The notes beneath the pieces are model-generated. The model saw only the letters and a program-made list of their open reading frames with translations, was not told where the DNA came from and searched no databases. From Sphaerisporangium corydalis (GTDB taxonomy: Bacteria > Actinomycetota > Actinomycetes > Streptosporangiales > Streptosporangiaceae), in the NCBI RefSeq assembly GCF_025506355.1, contig NZ_JANZYP010000022.1, positions 47,403-111,402 on the forward strand: a DNA stretch of 64,000 nt, read 5' to 3'. Made by a program: the position numbers and the translations under genes. Positions 33,342-43,075 of the stretch are shown here, piece by piece (within the stretch, counting starts at the first letter, position 1; each line of letters starts with the position of its first letter).

Positions 33342-33531
33342 AGGCGTGTGTCTCGCCGGGCCTGCGACCGGTCCGCGACCAGCAGGCCGAGTCCGGTTCG
33401 CCACCGATGAGCGGAGCGAGCCGCCGGGTCGATGGACGGTACCGACCCGACGTCACCCGCGACCGGCTGGATCAGGGGCGCCACGGCGCGGTGGGGTCGT
33501 CGCGGGTGCCAAGGGGTGTCATATAACGGCG

Positions 33532-33645
33532 ATGGCGCGGGAGACGATCGAGCTGTTGTCCGGGCCGTTCTCCGAGCGCATCCGCGAGTGCGCGAGCGAC
33601 GACTGCCGAGATGCGCGAAATGATCGTCACCGCGTTCACCACCTA
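33532..33645 (+). pseudogene. Possible remnant of a CGNR zinc-finger protein
   Basis: The frame from ATG 33532 reads MARETIELLSGPFSERIREC then ASDDCR. This matches the start of the CGNR zinc-finger C-terminal domain (A..LL.G....R.R.C...DC), which normally goes on with the sequence FLDTSR and a second Cys pair CGNR. Here the homology stops after DDC and the frame drifts into unrelated sequence. The ~360-bp gap between 33341 and 33701 holds nothing else I can recognise. The match is short, so confidence is low. Confidence 0.35.
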
Positions 33646-33700
33646 GGCCAAGGACGCCCGGTCCAGGGTGGCGGTGGAGCGGCCGGCGTCGGCGGCGTCC

Positions 33701-34600
33701 TCACGCATCTTCTCCAGACATCAGGGGCATCAGTTCGCGGGCGAAGTCCTCCAGCCAGGTGTCGAAACGGGGGGTGGGCCCGGCGGGGCGGACGACGAAC
33801 TTGGTGATCCCCTCGGCGACGTACCGCCCGATGAGCTCGCGGGCCGCCTCCCAGCCCACGGGCACCAGCTCGGCGGGGTCGGCGTCCGGCCGGCGGCGCA
33901 GGATGACGGCGGCGATCTCGTCGGGGACGGCGGCCGCGGCGACCGCGAGGCTGATGCCGAAGTGGTCGGGCTCGATCTCCCGCCCGGCGTCGGCGGCGTG
34001 CGCCTGGATCGTCGCGCGGCCCGCCCCGGCCTCCTCGGGGGTGAGGAAGCTCGCCAGCCAGCCGTCCGCGAGCAGCCCGGCGCGCCGCAGGGCGATCGGG
34101 CCTGCCCCGCCGAGCCAGATGTCGGGCGGCCTGGCCGGGCGCGGGCCGATCTCGGCATCCTCGACGCTGTGGAAGCGGCCCTTGAACGTGACCGGCCCGT
34201 CCTGGCCGAGCAGGAGCCTGAGCAGCTCCATCGACTCGTCGAAGACCGCGCCCCTGGCACCGTCCGGCACCGGGAACAGGTCCCTCTCCCGGGTACGGGC
34301 GGGCTGGAGGCCGAACGCGGGCAGCACCCGCTTGGGGGCCAGCGCGACGAGCGAGGCGAGCTGCTTGGCGACGTGCACGGGGTGGCGGCCCGGCAGGATG
34401 GCGACGCCGGTGCCCACTTTCAGCCGTGTCGTCCGGGCCAGGGCGTAGGCCATCCCGACGAAGGGCTCGACCGCCGGGCCGTAGACGATCTCCGACAGCC
34501 AGAGCGAGTCGACGCCGAGCGACTCGGCGTGGTCGACGATCTCGGCGAAATGCCCGGCTCCGTCGGCTGGTGGGGCTGATATCCCGATCCGAACCTTCAT
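33701..34600 (-). CDS. LLM-class flavin (probably F420)-dependent oxidoreductase
   Basis: 299 residues. Luciferase-like TIM barrel: KVRIGISAPPADGAGHFAEI, SLGVDSLWLSEIVYGPAVEP, TTRLKVGTGVAILPGRHPVH with the bulge region that binds flavin/F420, RVLPAFGLQPARTRERDLFP, RPPDIWLGGAGPIALRRAGL and GITKFVVRP near the end. The subgroup with VAILPGRHPV is usually F420-dependent in actinobacteria. The substrate is unknown. It follows the EamA exporter gene by 75 nt on the same strand and may be cotranscribed. Confidence 0.86.
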   Translation of the reverse strand: MKVRIGISAPPADGAGHFAEIVDHAESLGVDSLWLSEIVYGPAVEPFVGMAYALARTTRLKVGTGVAILPGRHPVHVAKQLASLVALAPKRVLPAFGLQPARTRERDLFPVPDGARGAVFDESMELLRLLLGQDGPVTFKGRFHSVEDAEIGPRPARPPDIWLGGAGPIALRRAGLLADGWLASFLTPEEAGAGRATIQAHAADAGREIEPDHFGISLAVAAAAVPDEIAAVILRRRPDADPAELVPVGWEAARELIGRYVAEGITKFVVRPAGPTPRFDTWLEDFARELMPLMSGEDA

Positions 34601-34675
34601 GCGGCCATTCGACCACAGTCCATTCTCGGAACCCAGCCCACCCCGGCGCGGGGCCCCCGGACGGGTGGGGCCGGG

Positions 34676-35608
34676 TCAGGTGGTGCGGGTTGCGCCGGCG
34701 GAGGCGACGACCACGCAGCCGATCGCCGCCCACTCCCGCAGGTCGAGCAGCTCGCCGAGGACGACCAGCCCGACCAGCGCGGCGGCGGCCGGCTCCAGGC
34801 TCATCAGGATGCCGAAGACCCGCTTGGGCATCCGGCGCAGGGCCTCCAGCTCCAGGCTGTAGGGGATCACCGACGACAGCAGGCCGACGCCCGCGCCCAG
34901 CAGGATCAGCTCCGGGCTGAGCAGGCCGGCGCCACCGGAGGCGATGCCGAGCGGCGCGATCACGACCAGCGCGACGATCATGGCGAACGACAGCCCGGTG
35001 GTCCCGGGGAACCGCCCGCCGGCGGCGGCCGAGAGCAGGATGTAGCCCGCCCAGCAGGCCCCGGCCAGCGCCGAGAAGGCGATGCCCGACCAGCTCAGGT
35101 CGCCGCCGCCCCACGGCGCCAGCAGGACGATGCCGGTGGCCGCCAGCACGACCCACAGCAGGTCCCTGCGGCGGCGCGAGGCCGCGAGCGCCACCCCGAG
35201 CGGGCCGAGGAACTCGATCGTGACGCAGATGCCCATCGGCAGCCGGGCGAGCGCCTCGTAGAACGAGAGGTTCATCACGCCGAGCGTCACGCCGAACGCC
35301 GCACCGACGGCCAGGTCACGCCGGGTCAGGCCGCGCAGCCGGGGCCGGGCCACCAGGCCGAGGATCACCGCGCCGGTCGCGATGCGCAGGAACACCACGG
35401 CGCTGGGCGGCAACTGCGTGAACAGGTTCTTGGCCAGCCCCGCGCCGACCTGCACCGACAGGATCGCCAGCACCACCAGCCCTGACGGCGGCACGGCCCC
35501 GGCGGCCGCGCGCGCCAGGGCACCCGGCCGGAACCCCTCCGGGCGGTACGGACCCGCCGACCCCGTCGCGGACGCGGCGACGGGCACGGGCGGCTGCGGC
35601 ACGGTCAT
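34676..35608 (-). CDS. EamA/RhtA-type drug/metabolite exporter
   Basis: 310 residues with ten predicted membrane segments arranged as two EamA repeats. LAILSVQVGAGLAKNLFTQL, FLRIATGAVILGLVARPRLR, MNLSFYEALARLPMGICVTI and EFLGPLGVALAASRRRRDLL match RhtA-like threonine/homoserine exporters. The second half contains SLEPAAAALVGLVVLGELL, the conserved end of the repeat. The N-terminal 45 residues are a Pro/Ala-rich cytoplasmic extension. Substrate inferred as amino acids or small metabolites. A G-run motif lies 39-67 nt upstream of its start. Confidence 0.87.
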   Translation of the reverse strand: MTVPQPPVPVAASATGSAGPYRPEGFRPGALARAAAGAVPPSGLVVLAILSVQVGAGLAKNLFTQLPPSAVVFLRIATGAVILGLVARPRLRGLTRRDLAVGAAFGVTLGVMNLSFYEALARLPMGICVTIEFLGPLGVALAASRRRRDLLWVVLAATGIVLLAPWGGGDLSWSGIAFSALAGACWAGYILLSAAAGGRFPGTTGLSFAMIVALVVIAPLGIASGGAGLLSPELILLGAGVGLLSSVIPYSLELEALRRMPKRVFGILMSLEPAAAALVGLVVLGELLDLREWAAIGCVVVASAGATRTT

Positions 35609-35646
35609 CGGTTCTGCTCACGTTCCTCGCACACGCGGGTGCGATC

Positions 35647-35675
35647 GGGGGAAAGGGAAAGGGAAAGGGGAAGGG
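35647..35675 (+). other. G-run motif (possible G-quadruplex) upstream of the EamA gene
   Basis: Five runs of three or more G separated by only two or three A (GGGGGAAAGGGAAAGGG, then AAAGGGGAAGGG). This fits the four-run quadruplex pattern with short loops. It is on the strand opposite to eamA transcription, upstream of its start codon. Confidence 0.55.
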
Positions 35676-35719
35676 CGTCGGGGGAGGGGACCGCCGGTTC
35701 CTGGGGCCGGCGGGGGCGT

Positions 35720-35746
35720 CCTTCCCGGCCGGGAACGCCGGGAAGG
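35720..35746 (-). terminator. Hairpin terminator after the ABC permease gene
   Basis: CCTTCCCGG (35720-35728) pairs perfectly with CCGGGAAGG (35738-35746) around a 9-nt loop, starting 8 nt past the stop codon of the minus-strand permease gene. Confidence 0.7.
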
Positions 35747-35753
35747 CGGCGGC

Positions 35754-36521
35754 TCATTCCCAGCGGAAGACGCGGGAGGCGAGGCCGAGGGTCAGGGCCG
35801 CCCAGGCGAGCAGGACCAGCAGGTCACGGACCGGCAGCCCGCTCCCGTGCGCCAGCACCTCGCGCAGCCCGCCGGTCAGCGCGGTGATCGGCAGCAGCTC
35901 CACGACCGTGCGCAGCCCGTGCGGGAACGACGTCAGCGGGACCACCACCCCGCCGAGGCCGAGCAGCACCAGGTAGACGAGGTTCGCGGCGGCCAGGGTG
36001 GCCTCGGCGCGCAGGGTGCCCGCCATCAGCAGGGCGAGCCCGCTGAACGCGGCCGTGCCGGCGAGCACCAGCAGGGCGGCCCACAGCGGGTTCCCCTGGG
36101 GACGCCAGCCCATCCCGAGCGCCACGGCGGCGATGACGGCGATCTGCAGCACCTCCACGGCGATCACCGCTAGGGTCTTGGCGAGCATCAGGCCCGTCCG
36201 CGACAGCGGGGTGGCGCCGAGGCGTTTCAGCACCCCGTACCGGCGTTCGAACCCCGTGCCGATGGCCTGGCCGGTGAAGGCCGTGGACATGATCGCGAGC
36301 GCGAGCACCCCGGGGGCGACGAAGTCGACGCGCCTGCCCGGCACCTCCAGCAGGGGGACGGCCGAGAAGCCGACCAGAACCAGGATCGGGATGATCAGCG
36401 TGAGCAGGAGCTGTTCGCCGTTGCGCAGCACCGACCGCACTTCGGCGCCGGCCTGCGCGAGCACCATGCGCGGCAGCGGCGCCGCCCCGGGCGAGGGGGT
36501 GAAGTCGAGGGCGGCGGTCAT
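35754..36521 (-). CDS. ABC-2 type transporter permease (DrrB-like)
   Basis: 255 residues; its ATG overlaps the stop of the ATPase gene (ATGA). Six hydrophobic segments: the N-terminal region LRNGEQLLLTLIIPILVLVG, then FVAPGVLALAIMSTAFTGQA with RRYGVLKRLGATPLSRTGLM, the typical ABC-2 loop motif, and a closing VRDLLVLLAWAALTLGLASR. With the ATPase encoded upstream it forms an export pump for a lipid, drug or peptide; the substrate cannot be told from the sequence. Confidence 0.87.
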   Translation of the reverse strand: MTAALDFTPSPGAAPLPRMVLAQAGAEVRSVLRNGEQLLLTLIIPILVLVGFSAVPLLEVPGRRVDFVAPGVLALAIMSTAFTGQAIGTGFERRYGVLKRLGATPLSRTGLMLAKTLAVIAVEVLQIAVIAAVALGMGWRPQGNPLWAALLVLAGTAAFSGLALLMAGTLRAEATLAAANLVYLVLLGLGGVVVPLTSFPHGLRTVVELLPITALTGGLREVLAHGSGLPVRDLLVLLAWAALTLGLASRVFRWE

Positions 36522-37432
36522 CGGAGTTCCCTTCCGGTGAGTTCCAGGAACACGTCCTCCAGGGTCCGGCGCTCGACGCTCAGGTCGTCGGCGGTGACCC
36601 CCTCGGCCGCGCACCAGGCGGTGACGGTGCCGAGCAGCTCGGGGCCGACGTGGCCCTCGATGACGTAGTGGCCGCTGGGCGACTCCTTGGCGGTGCTGCC
36701 CGCCGGGAGCGCGTTGAGCAGCTCGTCGAGGTCGAGGCCGGGGCGCGCGCGGAAGCGGAGCTGCCGCTCGGCGCCGGTGAGCGACCGCGGGCTGCCCTGC
36801 GACACGACCGTCCCCCGGTCGATGATGACGACCTTGTCGGCGAGCTTCTCGGCCTCGTCCATGTGGTGGGTGGTCAGCACCGTCGACACCCCCTGGGCGC
36901 GCAGTTCCCGCACGATCTCCCAGCACGCGTGCCTGGCCTGCGGGTCGAGCCCGGCGGTGGGCTCGTCCAGGAAGACCAGGTCGGGGCGGCCGATGACGGC
37001 GGCGGCCAGCGACAGCCGCTGCTGCTGGCCCCCCGAGAGGCGCCGGTAGGGCGTGCGGGCGTGGTCGGTGAGGCCGAGCCGGTCGAGCAGGGCGGGCGGG
37101 TCGAGCGGGCGGGCGTGGAAGCGGGAGACCAGGCGCAGCCACTCGCCGGCGCGGGCGGCCGGGGGGACCCCGCCCGACTGGAGCATCACCCCGACGCGGG
37201 GGCGCAGCTCGCGGGCGTGGCGCGCCGGGTCGAGGCCGAGGACGCGCACCGTGCCCGCGTCGGCCCTCCTGAACCCCTCGCAGATCTCGACCGTGGAGGT
37301 CTTCCCGGCGCCGTTCGGCCCGAGGACGGCGGTGACCTCGCCGCGGCCCGCGCTCAGCGTCAGGCCGTCGATCGCCACGGTGCGGCCGTATCGCTTGACC
37401 AGATCGGTGAGCGCGACGGCTGGGGAGTCCAT
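36518..37432 (-). CDS. ABC transporter ATP-binding protein (DrrA-like)
   Basis: 304 residues from ATG 37432; the frame extends further upstream but without family similarity. Walker A GPNGAGKTST, Q-loop RVGVMLQSGGVPPAARAGEW, signature LSGGQQQRLSLAAA, Walker B LVFLDEPTAGLDP, switch His in VLTTHHMDEAEKLADKV. A C-terminal DUF4162-like extension (RFRARPGLDLDELLNALPAG to RTLEDVFLELTGREL) is standard for DrrA/NatA exporters. Coupled to the permease by a 4-nt overlap. Confidence 0.9.
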   Translation of the reverse strand: MDSPAVALTDLVKRYGRTVAIDGLTLSAGRGEVTAVLGPNGAGKTSTVEICEGFRRADAGTVRVLGLDPARHARELRPRVGVMLQSGGVPPAARAGEWLRLVSRFHARPLDPPALLDRLGLTDHARTPYRRLSGGQQQRLSLAAAVIGRPDLVFLDEPTAGLDPQARHACWEIVRELRAQGVSTVLTTHHMDEAEKLADKVVIIDRGTVVSQGSPRSLTGAERQLRFRARPGLDLDELLNALPAGSTAKESPSGHYVIEGHVGPELLGTVTAWCAAEGVTADDLSVERRTLEDVFLELTGRELR

Positions 37433-37621
37433 GCTGACGAGTTTAGGGACCGTCACCGCCGGTCTCCGCGCCGGACCACGGCCCCGTCCCGCGCGGCGGT
37501 AAAGGTTGAGGGCGCCTCCCGCCAAGCCGCGCGCCCGTCGGGCCGGGGGGCCCTCGGGCGTGTGACGCTGGCCATGTTCCGTGCCGTGAGGCGCGAACAC
37601 CCGCCGAACAGGAGGCCCGGG

Positions 37622-38395
37622 ATGCCCACGCGTACCGGTTACAAGCCCGGCGTGCCGTGCTGGGTGGACCTTTCGAGCTCCGATCTGATCGCCTCGACCG
37701 GCTTCTACGAGGAGCTGTTCGGCTGGCGGGCCGAGTTCGACCCGCGCCCCGAGGCGGGCGCGTACGGCCGGTTCACTCAGGGGGGCAAGCCGGTGGCGGG
37801 GATCGGCCCGACGTTCGGCGACGCCGTCCCCTCGGTGTGGAACACCTACTTCGCCACCGATGACGCCGAGTCGGCGGCCGAGCGGGTCGAGCTGGCCGGG
37901 GGGCGCGTCGTCGTCACGCCCGCCCAGATCTTCGGCGAGGGGTCCATGGCGGTCTTCAAGGACCCGGCGGGCGCGGTCTTCATGGTGTGGCAGCCCGGCG
38001 GGCACTACGGGGCCCGGATCGTGAACGAGCCGGTGGCCCTGTGCTGGACCGCGCTGGACTCCCACGACCCCGACGCCCAGGCGTTCTACCCGGCGGTCTT
38101 CGGCTGGAGCCCGCGCCCGGCCGGTGACGGGGCGGGCGGGGAGTACACCGAGTGGCTGCTGGACGGCAGGCCCGTGGCGGGGATGCGGCCGCCCGGCGAC
38201 CGTTTTCTGCCCGACCCGCCGCACTGGCTGGTCTTCTTCGCCGTCGCCGACTGCGACGTGACGGTGGCGCTGGCCGAGGACCGGGGCGGCAAGATCCTCC
38301 AGCGGCCCCAGGACCTCCCGATGGGAAGGTACGCGGTCCTCGCCGATCCCCAGGGAGCGGTTTTCGCCGCAATAACCCCAAAAATCCCTAATTAG
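37622..38395 (+). CDS. VOC-family protein with two glyoxalase-like domains
   Basis: 257 residues, ATG with an AGGAGG ribosome site. Two vicinal-oxygen-chelate modules: residues ~10-122 (PGVPCWVDLSSSDLIASTGF to VFMVWQPGGHYGA) and ~135-250 (LCWTALDSHDPDAQAFYPAV to AVLADPQGAVFAAITP). The repeated DP.GA.F pattern closes each domain. Such two-domain VOC proteins in actinobacteria (relatives of 27-kDa antigen Cfp30B) have no established substrate; hydroxylase or resistance roles have been suggested. Single transcription unit. Confidence 0.87.
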   Translation: MPTRTGYKPGVPCWVDLSSSDLIASTGFYEELFGWRAEFDPRPEAGAYGRFTQGGKPVAGIGPTFGDAVPSVWNTYFATDDAESAAERVELAGGRVVVTPAQIFGEGSMAVFKDPAGAVFMVWQPGGHYGARIVNEPVALCWTALDSHDPDAQAFYPAVFGWSPRPAGDGAGGEYTEWLLDGRPVAGMRPPGDRFLPDPPHWLVFFAVADCDVTVALAEDRGGKILQRPQDLPMGRYAVLADPQGAVFAAITPKIPN

Positions 38396-38539
38396 GGAAG
38401 TAAAACCGGGACCTTACGGGTTGGCATCATCGCCGGTCATGCGCGGCCGGTGCCGGACCCGAGCACGCTTCTCCGATGCCGTCAAGCGTGCCCGGCCTGG
38501 GCTGATGCGAACGCGTCCCCGATTCGGCGTTTCCGCAGG

Positions 38540-38558
38540 TTAGGTAAGCCTTACCTGC
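38540..38558. promoter_or_regulatory. IdeR/DmdR1-type iron box upstream of the SUF operon
   Basis: TTAGGTAAGCCTTACCTGC, with the perfect core AGGTAAG-C-CTTACCT, agrees well with the DtxR/IdeR/DmdR1 iron-box consensus. It lies 72 nt upstream of the sufR start, in the promoter region. Iron-dependent control of iron-sulfur assembly genes would be logical; binding is inferred. Confidence 0.75.
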
Positions 38559-38618
38559 GTGACTAACTGCATCCGTTCGAGGCGGACATCAGGTTGTCTG
38601 ATGGGAAGGAATTACGGC

Positions 38619-38633
38619 ACACTGATGTTGTGA
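38619..38633. promoter_or_regulatory. SufR operator ACACT-N5-TGTGA over the sufR start codon
   Basis: Exact match to the inverted repeat ACACT-N5-TGTGA described for mycobacterial SufR at its own operon. Here the right arm contains the GTG start codon (38630) of sufR. Repressor bound here would block the promoter or the start of the whole operon. Confidence 0.8.
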
Positions 38634-39456
38634 AAAACGTGACCGGGATGACGTACGCCGAGAAGGGCGCCGAACGCGGGACCCGCGCGCGCGTCGCTCG
38701 GCTGATCCTGGAACACGGCCCGATCAACGCCGCCGCGCTGGGCGAGCGGCTCGGGCTGACACCGGCGGCGGTGCGACGGCACCTCGACACGCTGCTCGCC
38801 GAAGAAATGATAGAGCCTCGTACGGTGCGCCCACGCGGGCAGCGGGGTCGTGGACGGCCCGCCAAACTGTTCGTGATCACCGACGCCGGGCGCAACGCCT
38901 TCGTGCACGCCTACGACGGGCTCGCGGGGAGCGCGCTGCGCTTCCTGGCCGAGCGCGTGGGCGAGGAGGCGGTCGCCGATTTCGCCAGGTCACAGGTGAG
39001 CGCCCTGGTGCGCCGGCTCGCGCCCGCGATGCGCGAGGTGCCCGCCGACCAGCGGGTCCGCGTGCTGGCCGAGGCGCTCACGACCGACGGCTACGCCGCC
39101 TCGGCCACCCAGGCCAAGTCCGGCGGGGACCAGCTCTGCCAGCACCACTGCCCGGTCGCGCACGTCGCCGCGGAGTTCCCGCAGCTGTGCGAGGCCGAGA
39201 CGGAGGCGTTCGGCGAGCTGCTCGGCACGCCGGTCCAGCGCCTGGCGACCATCGCCCACGGCGACGGGGTGTGCACGACCCACGTGAGCCCGCGCGCCCT
39301 GGCGACACAGAGAAACGCACCGGTGAACCCCCGGCGGAGCGCGATCGCCGACACGTCACAGAGCAGCGGCGTGAATATGAGAACCGACACGTCAGAGAGC
39401 TCCGGCGTGACCATGAGCACTTCGCGCAAAGCGATCGAGAGCAAGGAGACCGGAAG

Positions 39457-39460
<4 letters not shown>
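38630..39460 (+). CDS. sufR: SufR, iron-sulfur-sensing repressor of the SUF operon
   Basis: 276 residues from GTG 38630. A TTG at 38594 is possible but would run through the operator. N-terminal winged helix ([40 protein letters not shown], then the basic wing [19 protein letters not shown]). The C-terminal cluster ligands are C170, C174 (CQHHC) and C187 (FPQLC), as in SufR of mycobacteria and cyanobacteria. When the cluster is lost, repression of the operon is relieved. It is the first gene of the operon and overlaps sufB (GTGA). A 60-residue Ser/Thr-rich tail after VSPRALATQ contains a duplicated DTS(Q/E)SSGV motif and is not usual for the family. Confidence 0.9.
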
Positions 39461-40869
<1,409 letters not shown>

Positions 40870-40871
40870 CG

Positions 40872-41993
40872 ATGGGTCTCGACTCCAAGCCTCTTTCGAC
40901 CCTGCGCGGGAAGTCCTCCTTCAAGCTGGAGGACTTCCCCGTGCCCACCGGTCGCGAGGAGATGTGGCGGTTCACCCCGCTGTCGCGGCTGCGCGGCCTG
41001 CACGACGGCACCGCGCCGCTCTCCGGCAACGTCGTGGTCCACGTGGACGCCCCCCCGGAGGTCTCCGTCGAGACCGTCGCGCGCGACGACGCCCGCATCG
41101 GCAAGGCCTACACCCCGACCGACCGGGTGAGCGTCCAGGCGTTCACCTCCTTCGAGAAGGCCACCGTGATCACGGTGCCGAAGGAGGCCGTGGCCTCCAG
41201 GGCCACCGTCGTCAACCTGCGCGGCGAGGGGGACGGCGCCGCCTACGGCCACATCGTGATCGCGCTGGAGCCGCTCGCCGAGGCCGTGGTCGTACTGGAC
41301 CACCAGGGCAGCGCGATCTACGCCGACAACGTCGAGTTCGTCGTGGGCGACGGGGCGACCCTCAAGGTCGTCAGCCTCCAGGACTGGGCGCCCGACGCCG
41401 TGCACGTCTCCCAGCACCACGCCCACCTCGGGCGCGACGCCACGTTCAAGAGCTTCGTGGTCACCATGGGCGGCGACCTCGTGCGCCTGTCGCCCTCGGT
41501 GTCCTACACCGGGCGCGGCGGCGACGCCGACCTGAGCGGCCTGTACTTCGTGGACGCCGGCCAGCACATCGAGCACCGCCTGCTCGTCGACCACACCGTG
41601 CCCGACTGCCGGAGCAACGTCGACTACCGCGGCGCCCTCCAGGGCGACCAGGCGCACGCCGTGTGGATCGGCGACGTGATCATCCGCGTCGAGGCCACCG
41701 GCACCGACACCTACGAGCTGAACCGCAACCTCATCCTCACCGACGGCGCCCGCGCCGACTCGGTGCCGAACCTCGAGATCCTCACCGGCGAGGTCGCCGG
41801 CGCCGGCCACGCCTCGGCGTCCGGCCGCATGGACGACGAGCACATCTTCTACCTCCAGGCCAGGGGCATCCCCTACGAGGAGGCGCGCCGCCTGGTGATC
41901 AGAGGCTACTTCGCCCAGCTGATCGAGAAGATCGAGGTCCAGGAGATCCGCGACCGGGTGCTCGCGGCGGTGGAGGCGGAGCTCGCGCGATGA
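40872..41993 (+). CDS. sufD: Fe-S cluster assembly protein SufD
   Basis: 373 residues, 2 nt after sufB. Beta-helix protein paralogous to SufB: PVPTGREEMWRFTPLSRLRG near the N-terminus, GLYFVDAGQHIEHRLLVDHT with the conserved His, SNVDYRGALQGDQAHAVWIG, NRNLILTDGARADSVPNLEI, and the C-terminal IFYLQARGIPYEEARRLVIR. Partner of SufB and SufC in the SufBC2D complex; needed for iron entry into the scaffold. The start and length are typical. Confidence 0.95.
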   Translation: MGLDSKPLSTLRGKSSFKLEDFPVPTGREEMWRFTPLSRLRGLHDGTAPLSGNVVVHVDAPPEVSVETVARDDARIGKAYTPTDRVSVQAFTSFEKATVITVPKEAVASRATVVNLRGEGDGAAYGHIVIALEPLAEAVVVLDHQGSAIYADNVEFVVGDGATLKVVSLQDWAPDAVHVSQHHAHLGRDATFKSFVVTMGGDLVRLSPSVSYTGRGGDADLSGLYFVDAGQHIEHRLLVDHTVPDCRSNVDYRGALQGDQAHAVWIGDVIIRVEATGTDTYELNRNLILTDGARADSVPNLEILTGEVAGAGHASASGRMDDEHIFYLQARGIPYEEARRLVIRGYFAQLIEKIEVQEIRDRVLAAVEAELAR

Positions 41994-42328
41994 CGTTCGT
42001 GAATGTCTGTTCTCTGTCCGACATCCCCGACGGTGGCGTCGCGGGGGTCGAGGTCGAGGGCAAGCCGGTCGCGCTGGTCCGCAAGGACGGCGAGGTGTTC
42101 GCCCTGCACGACGTCTGTTCGCACGCCGAGGTACGGCTGAGCGAGGGCGACGTGTACGACGAGACGCTGGAGTGCTGGCTGCACGGCTCGTGCTTCGACA
42201 TCCGCACGGGCAAGCCGACCGGTCCGCCGGCGGTCAGGCCCGTCCCGGTCTACCGAGTGAAGCTCGAAGGCGACGACGTGTTCGTCTCGCTGGACAGCGC
42301 CGACAATGCCGAAAATGGGGAGTCTTAA
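41990..42328 (+). CDS. Rieske-type ferredoxin of the SUF operon
   Basis: 112 residues, ATGA overlap with sufD. Small Rieske [2Fe-2S] protein: VCSHAEVRLSEGDV supplies the C-x-H pair and CWLHGSCFDIRTG the C-x-x-H pair (family pattern CxH...CxxH), as in the bphA3-like ferredoxins found inside most actinobacterial SUF operons. It may give electrons for cluster assembly or act as a cluster recipient; its role is not proven. It is immediately followed by sufC with no spacer. Confidence 0.9.
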   Translation: MTFVNVCSLSDIPDGGVAGVEVEGKPVALVRKDGEVFALHDVCSHAEVRLSEGDVYDETLECWLHGSCFDIRTGKPTGPPAVRPVPVYRVKLEGDDVFVSLDSADNAENGES

Positions 42329-43075
42329 GTGTCCACCCTGGAAATTCGTGACCTGCATGTCTCCGTGGAGGACAAGGAGATCCTGCGCGGAGTCGATCTG
42401 ACCGTCAGCGCGGGGGAGACCCATGCCCTCATGGGGCCGAACGGCTCCGGCAAGTCGACGCTGGCGTACGCGATCGCCGGTCACCCGAAATACACCATCA
42501 CCTCCGGCACGGTGACCCTCGACGGCGAGGACGTGCTGGCGCTGACCGTCGACGAGCGCGCCCGCGCCGGGCTGTTCCTCGCCATGCAGTACCCCGTCGA
42601 GGTCCCCGGCGTGTCGGTGTCGAACTTCCTGCGCAGCGCCGTGACGGCCGTGCGCGGTGAGGCGCCCAAGCTGCGCGTCTTCACCAAGGAGCTCAAGGCG
42701 GGCATGGACGCCCTGGCCATCGACGCCGCCTTCGCCACGCGCAACCTCAACGAGGGCTTCTCCGGCGGCGAGAAGAAGCGCCACGAGATCCTGCAGCTGG
42801 AGCTGCTCAAGCCGAAGATCGCCATCCTCGACGAGACCGACTCCGGCCTCGACGTCGACGCGCTGCGCGTCGTGTCCGAGGGCGTCAACCGGTTCGGCGC
42901 GGGCGGCGACACCGGCGTGCTGCTGATCACCCACTACACCCGCATCCTGCGCTACGTGAAGCCGGACTTCGTCCACGTCTTCTCGGCCGGGCGGATCGTC
43001 GAAGAGGGCGGGCCCGAGCTCGCCGACAAGCTCGAGGCCGAGGGCTACGAGCATTACACGAAGGCGAATGCATGA
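42329..43075 (+). CDS. sufC: SufC ATPase
   Basis: 248 residues, GTG directly after the ferredoxin stop, with GGGGAG upstream. ABC-type ATPase: Walker A GPNGSGKSTLAYAI, AMQYPVEVPGVSVSNFLRSA (SufC-specific), signature FSGGEKKRHEILQLEL, Walker B IAILDETDSGLDVDALRVV and ITHYTRILRYVKPDFVHV. The signature FSGGEKKR is specific for SufC. It drives conformational change in SufBCD. The stop overlaps sufS. Confidence 0.96.
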   Translation: MSTLEIRDLHVSVEDKEILRGVDLTVSAGETHALMGPNGSGKSTLAYAIAGHPKYTITSGTVTLDGEDVLALTVDERARAGLFLAMQYPVEVPGVSVSNFLRSAVTAVRGEAPKLRVFTKELKAGMDALAIDAAFATRNLNEGFSGGEKKRHEILQLELLKPKIAILDETDSGLDVDALRVVSEGVNRFGAGGDTGVLLITHYTRILRYVKPDFVHVFSAGRIVEEGGPELADKLEAEGYEHYTKANA

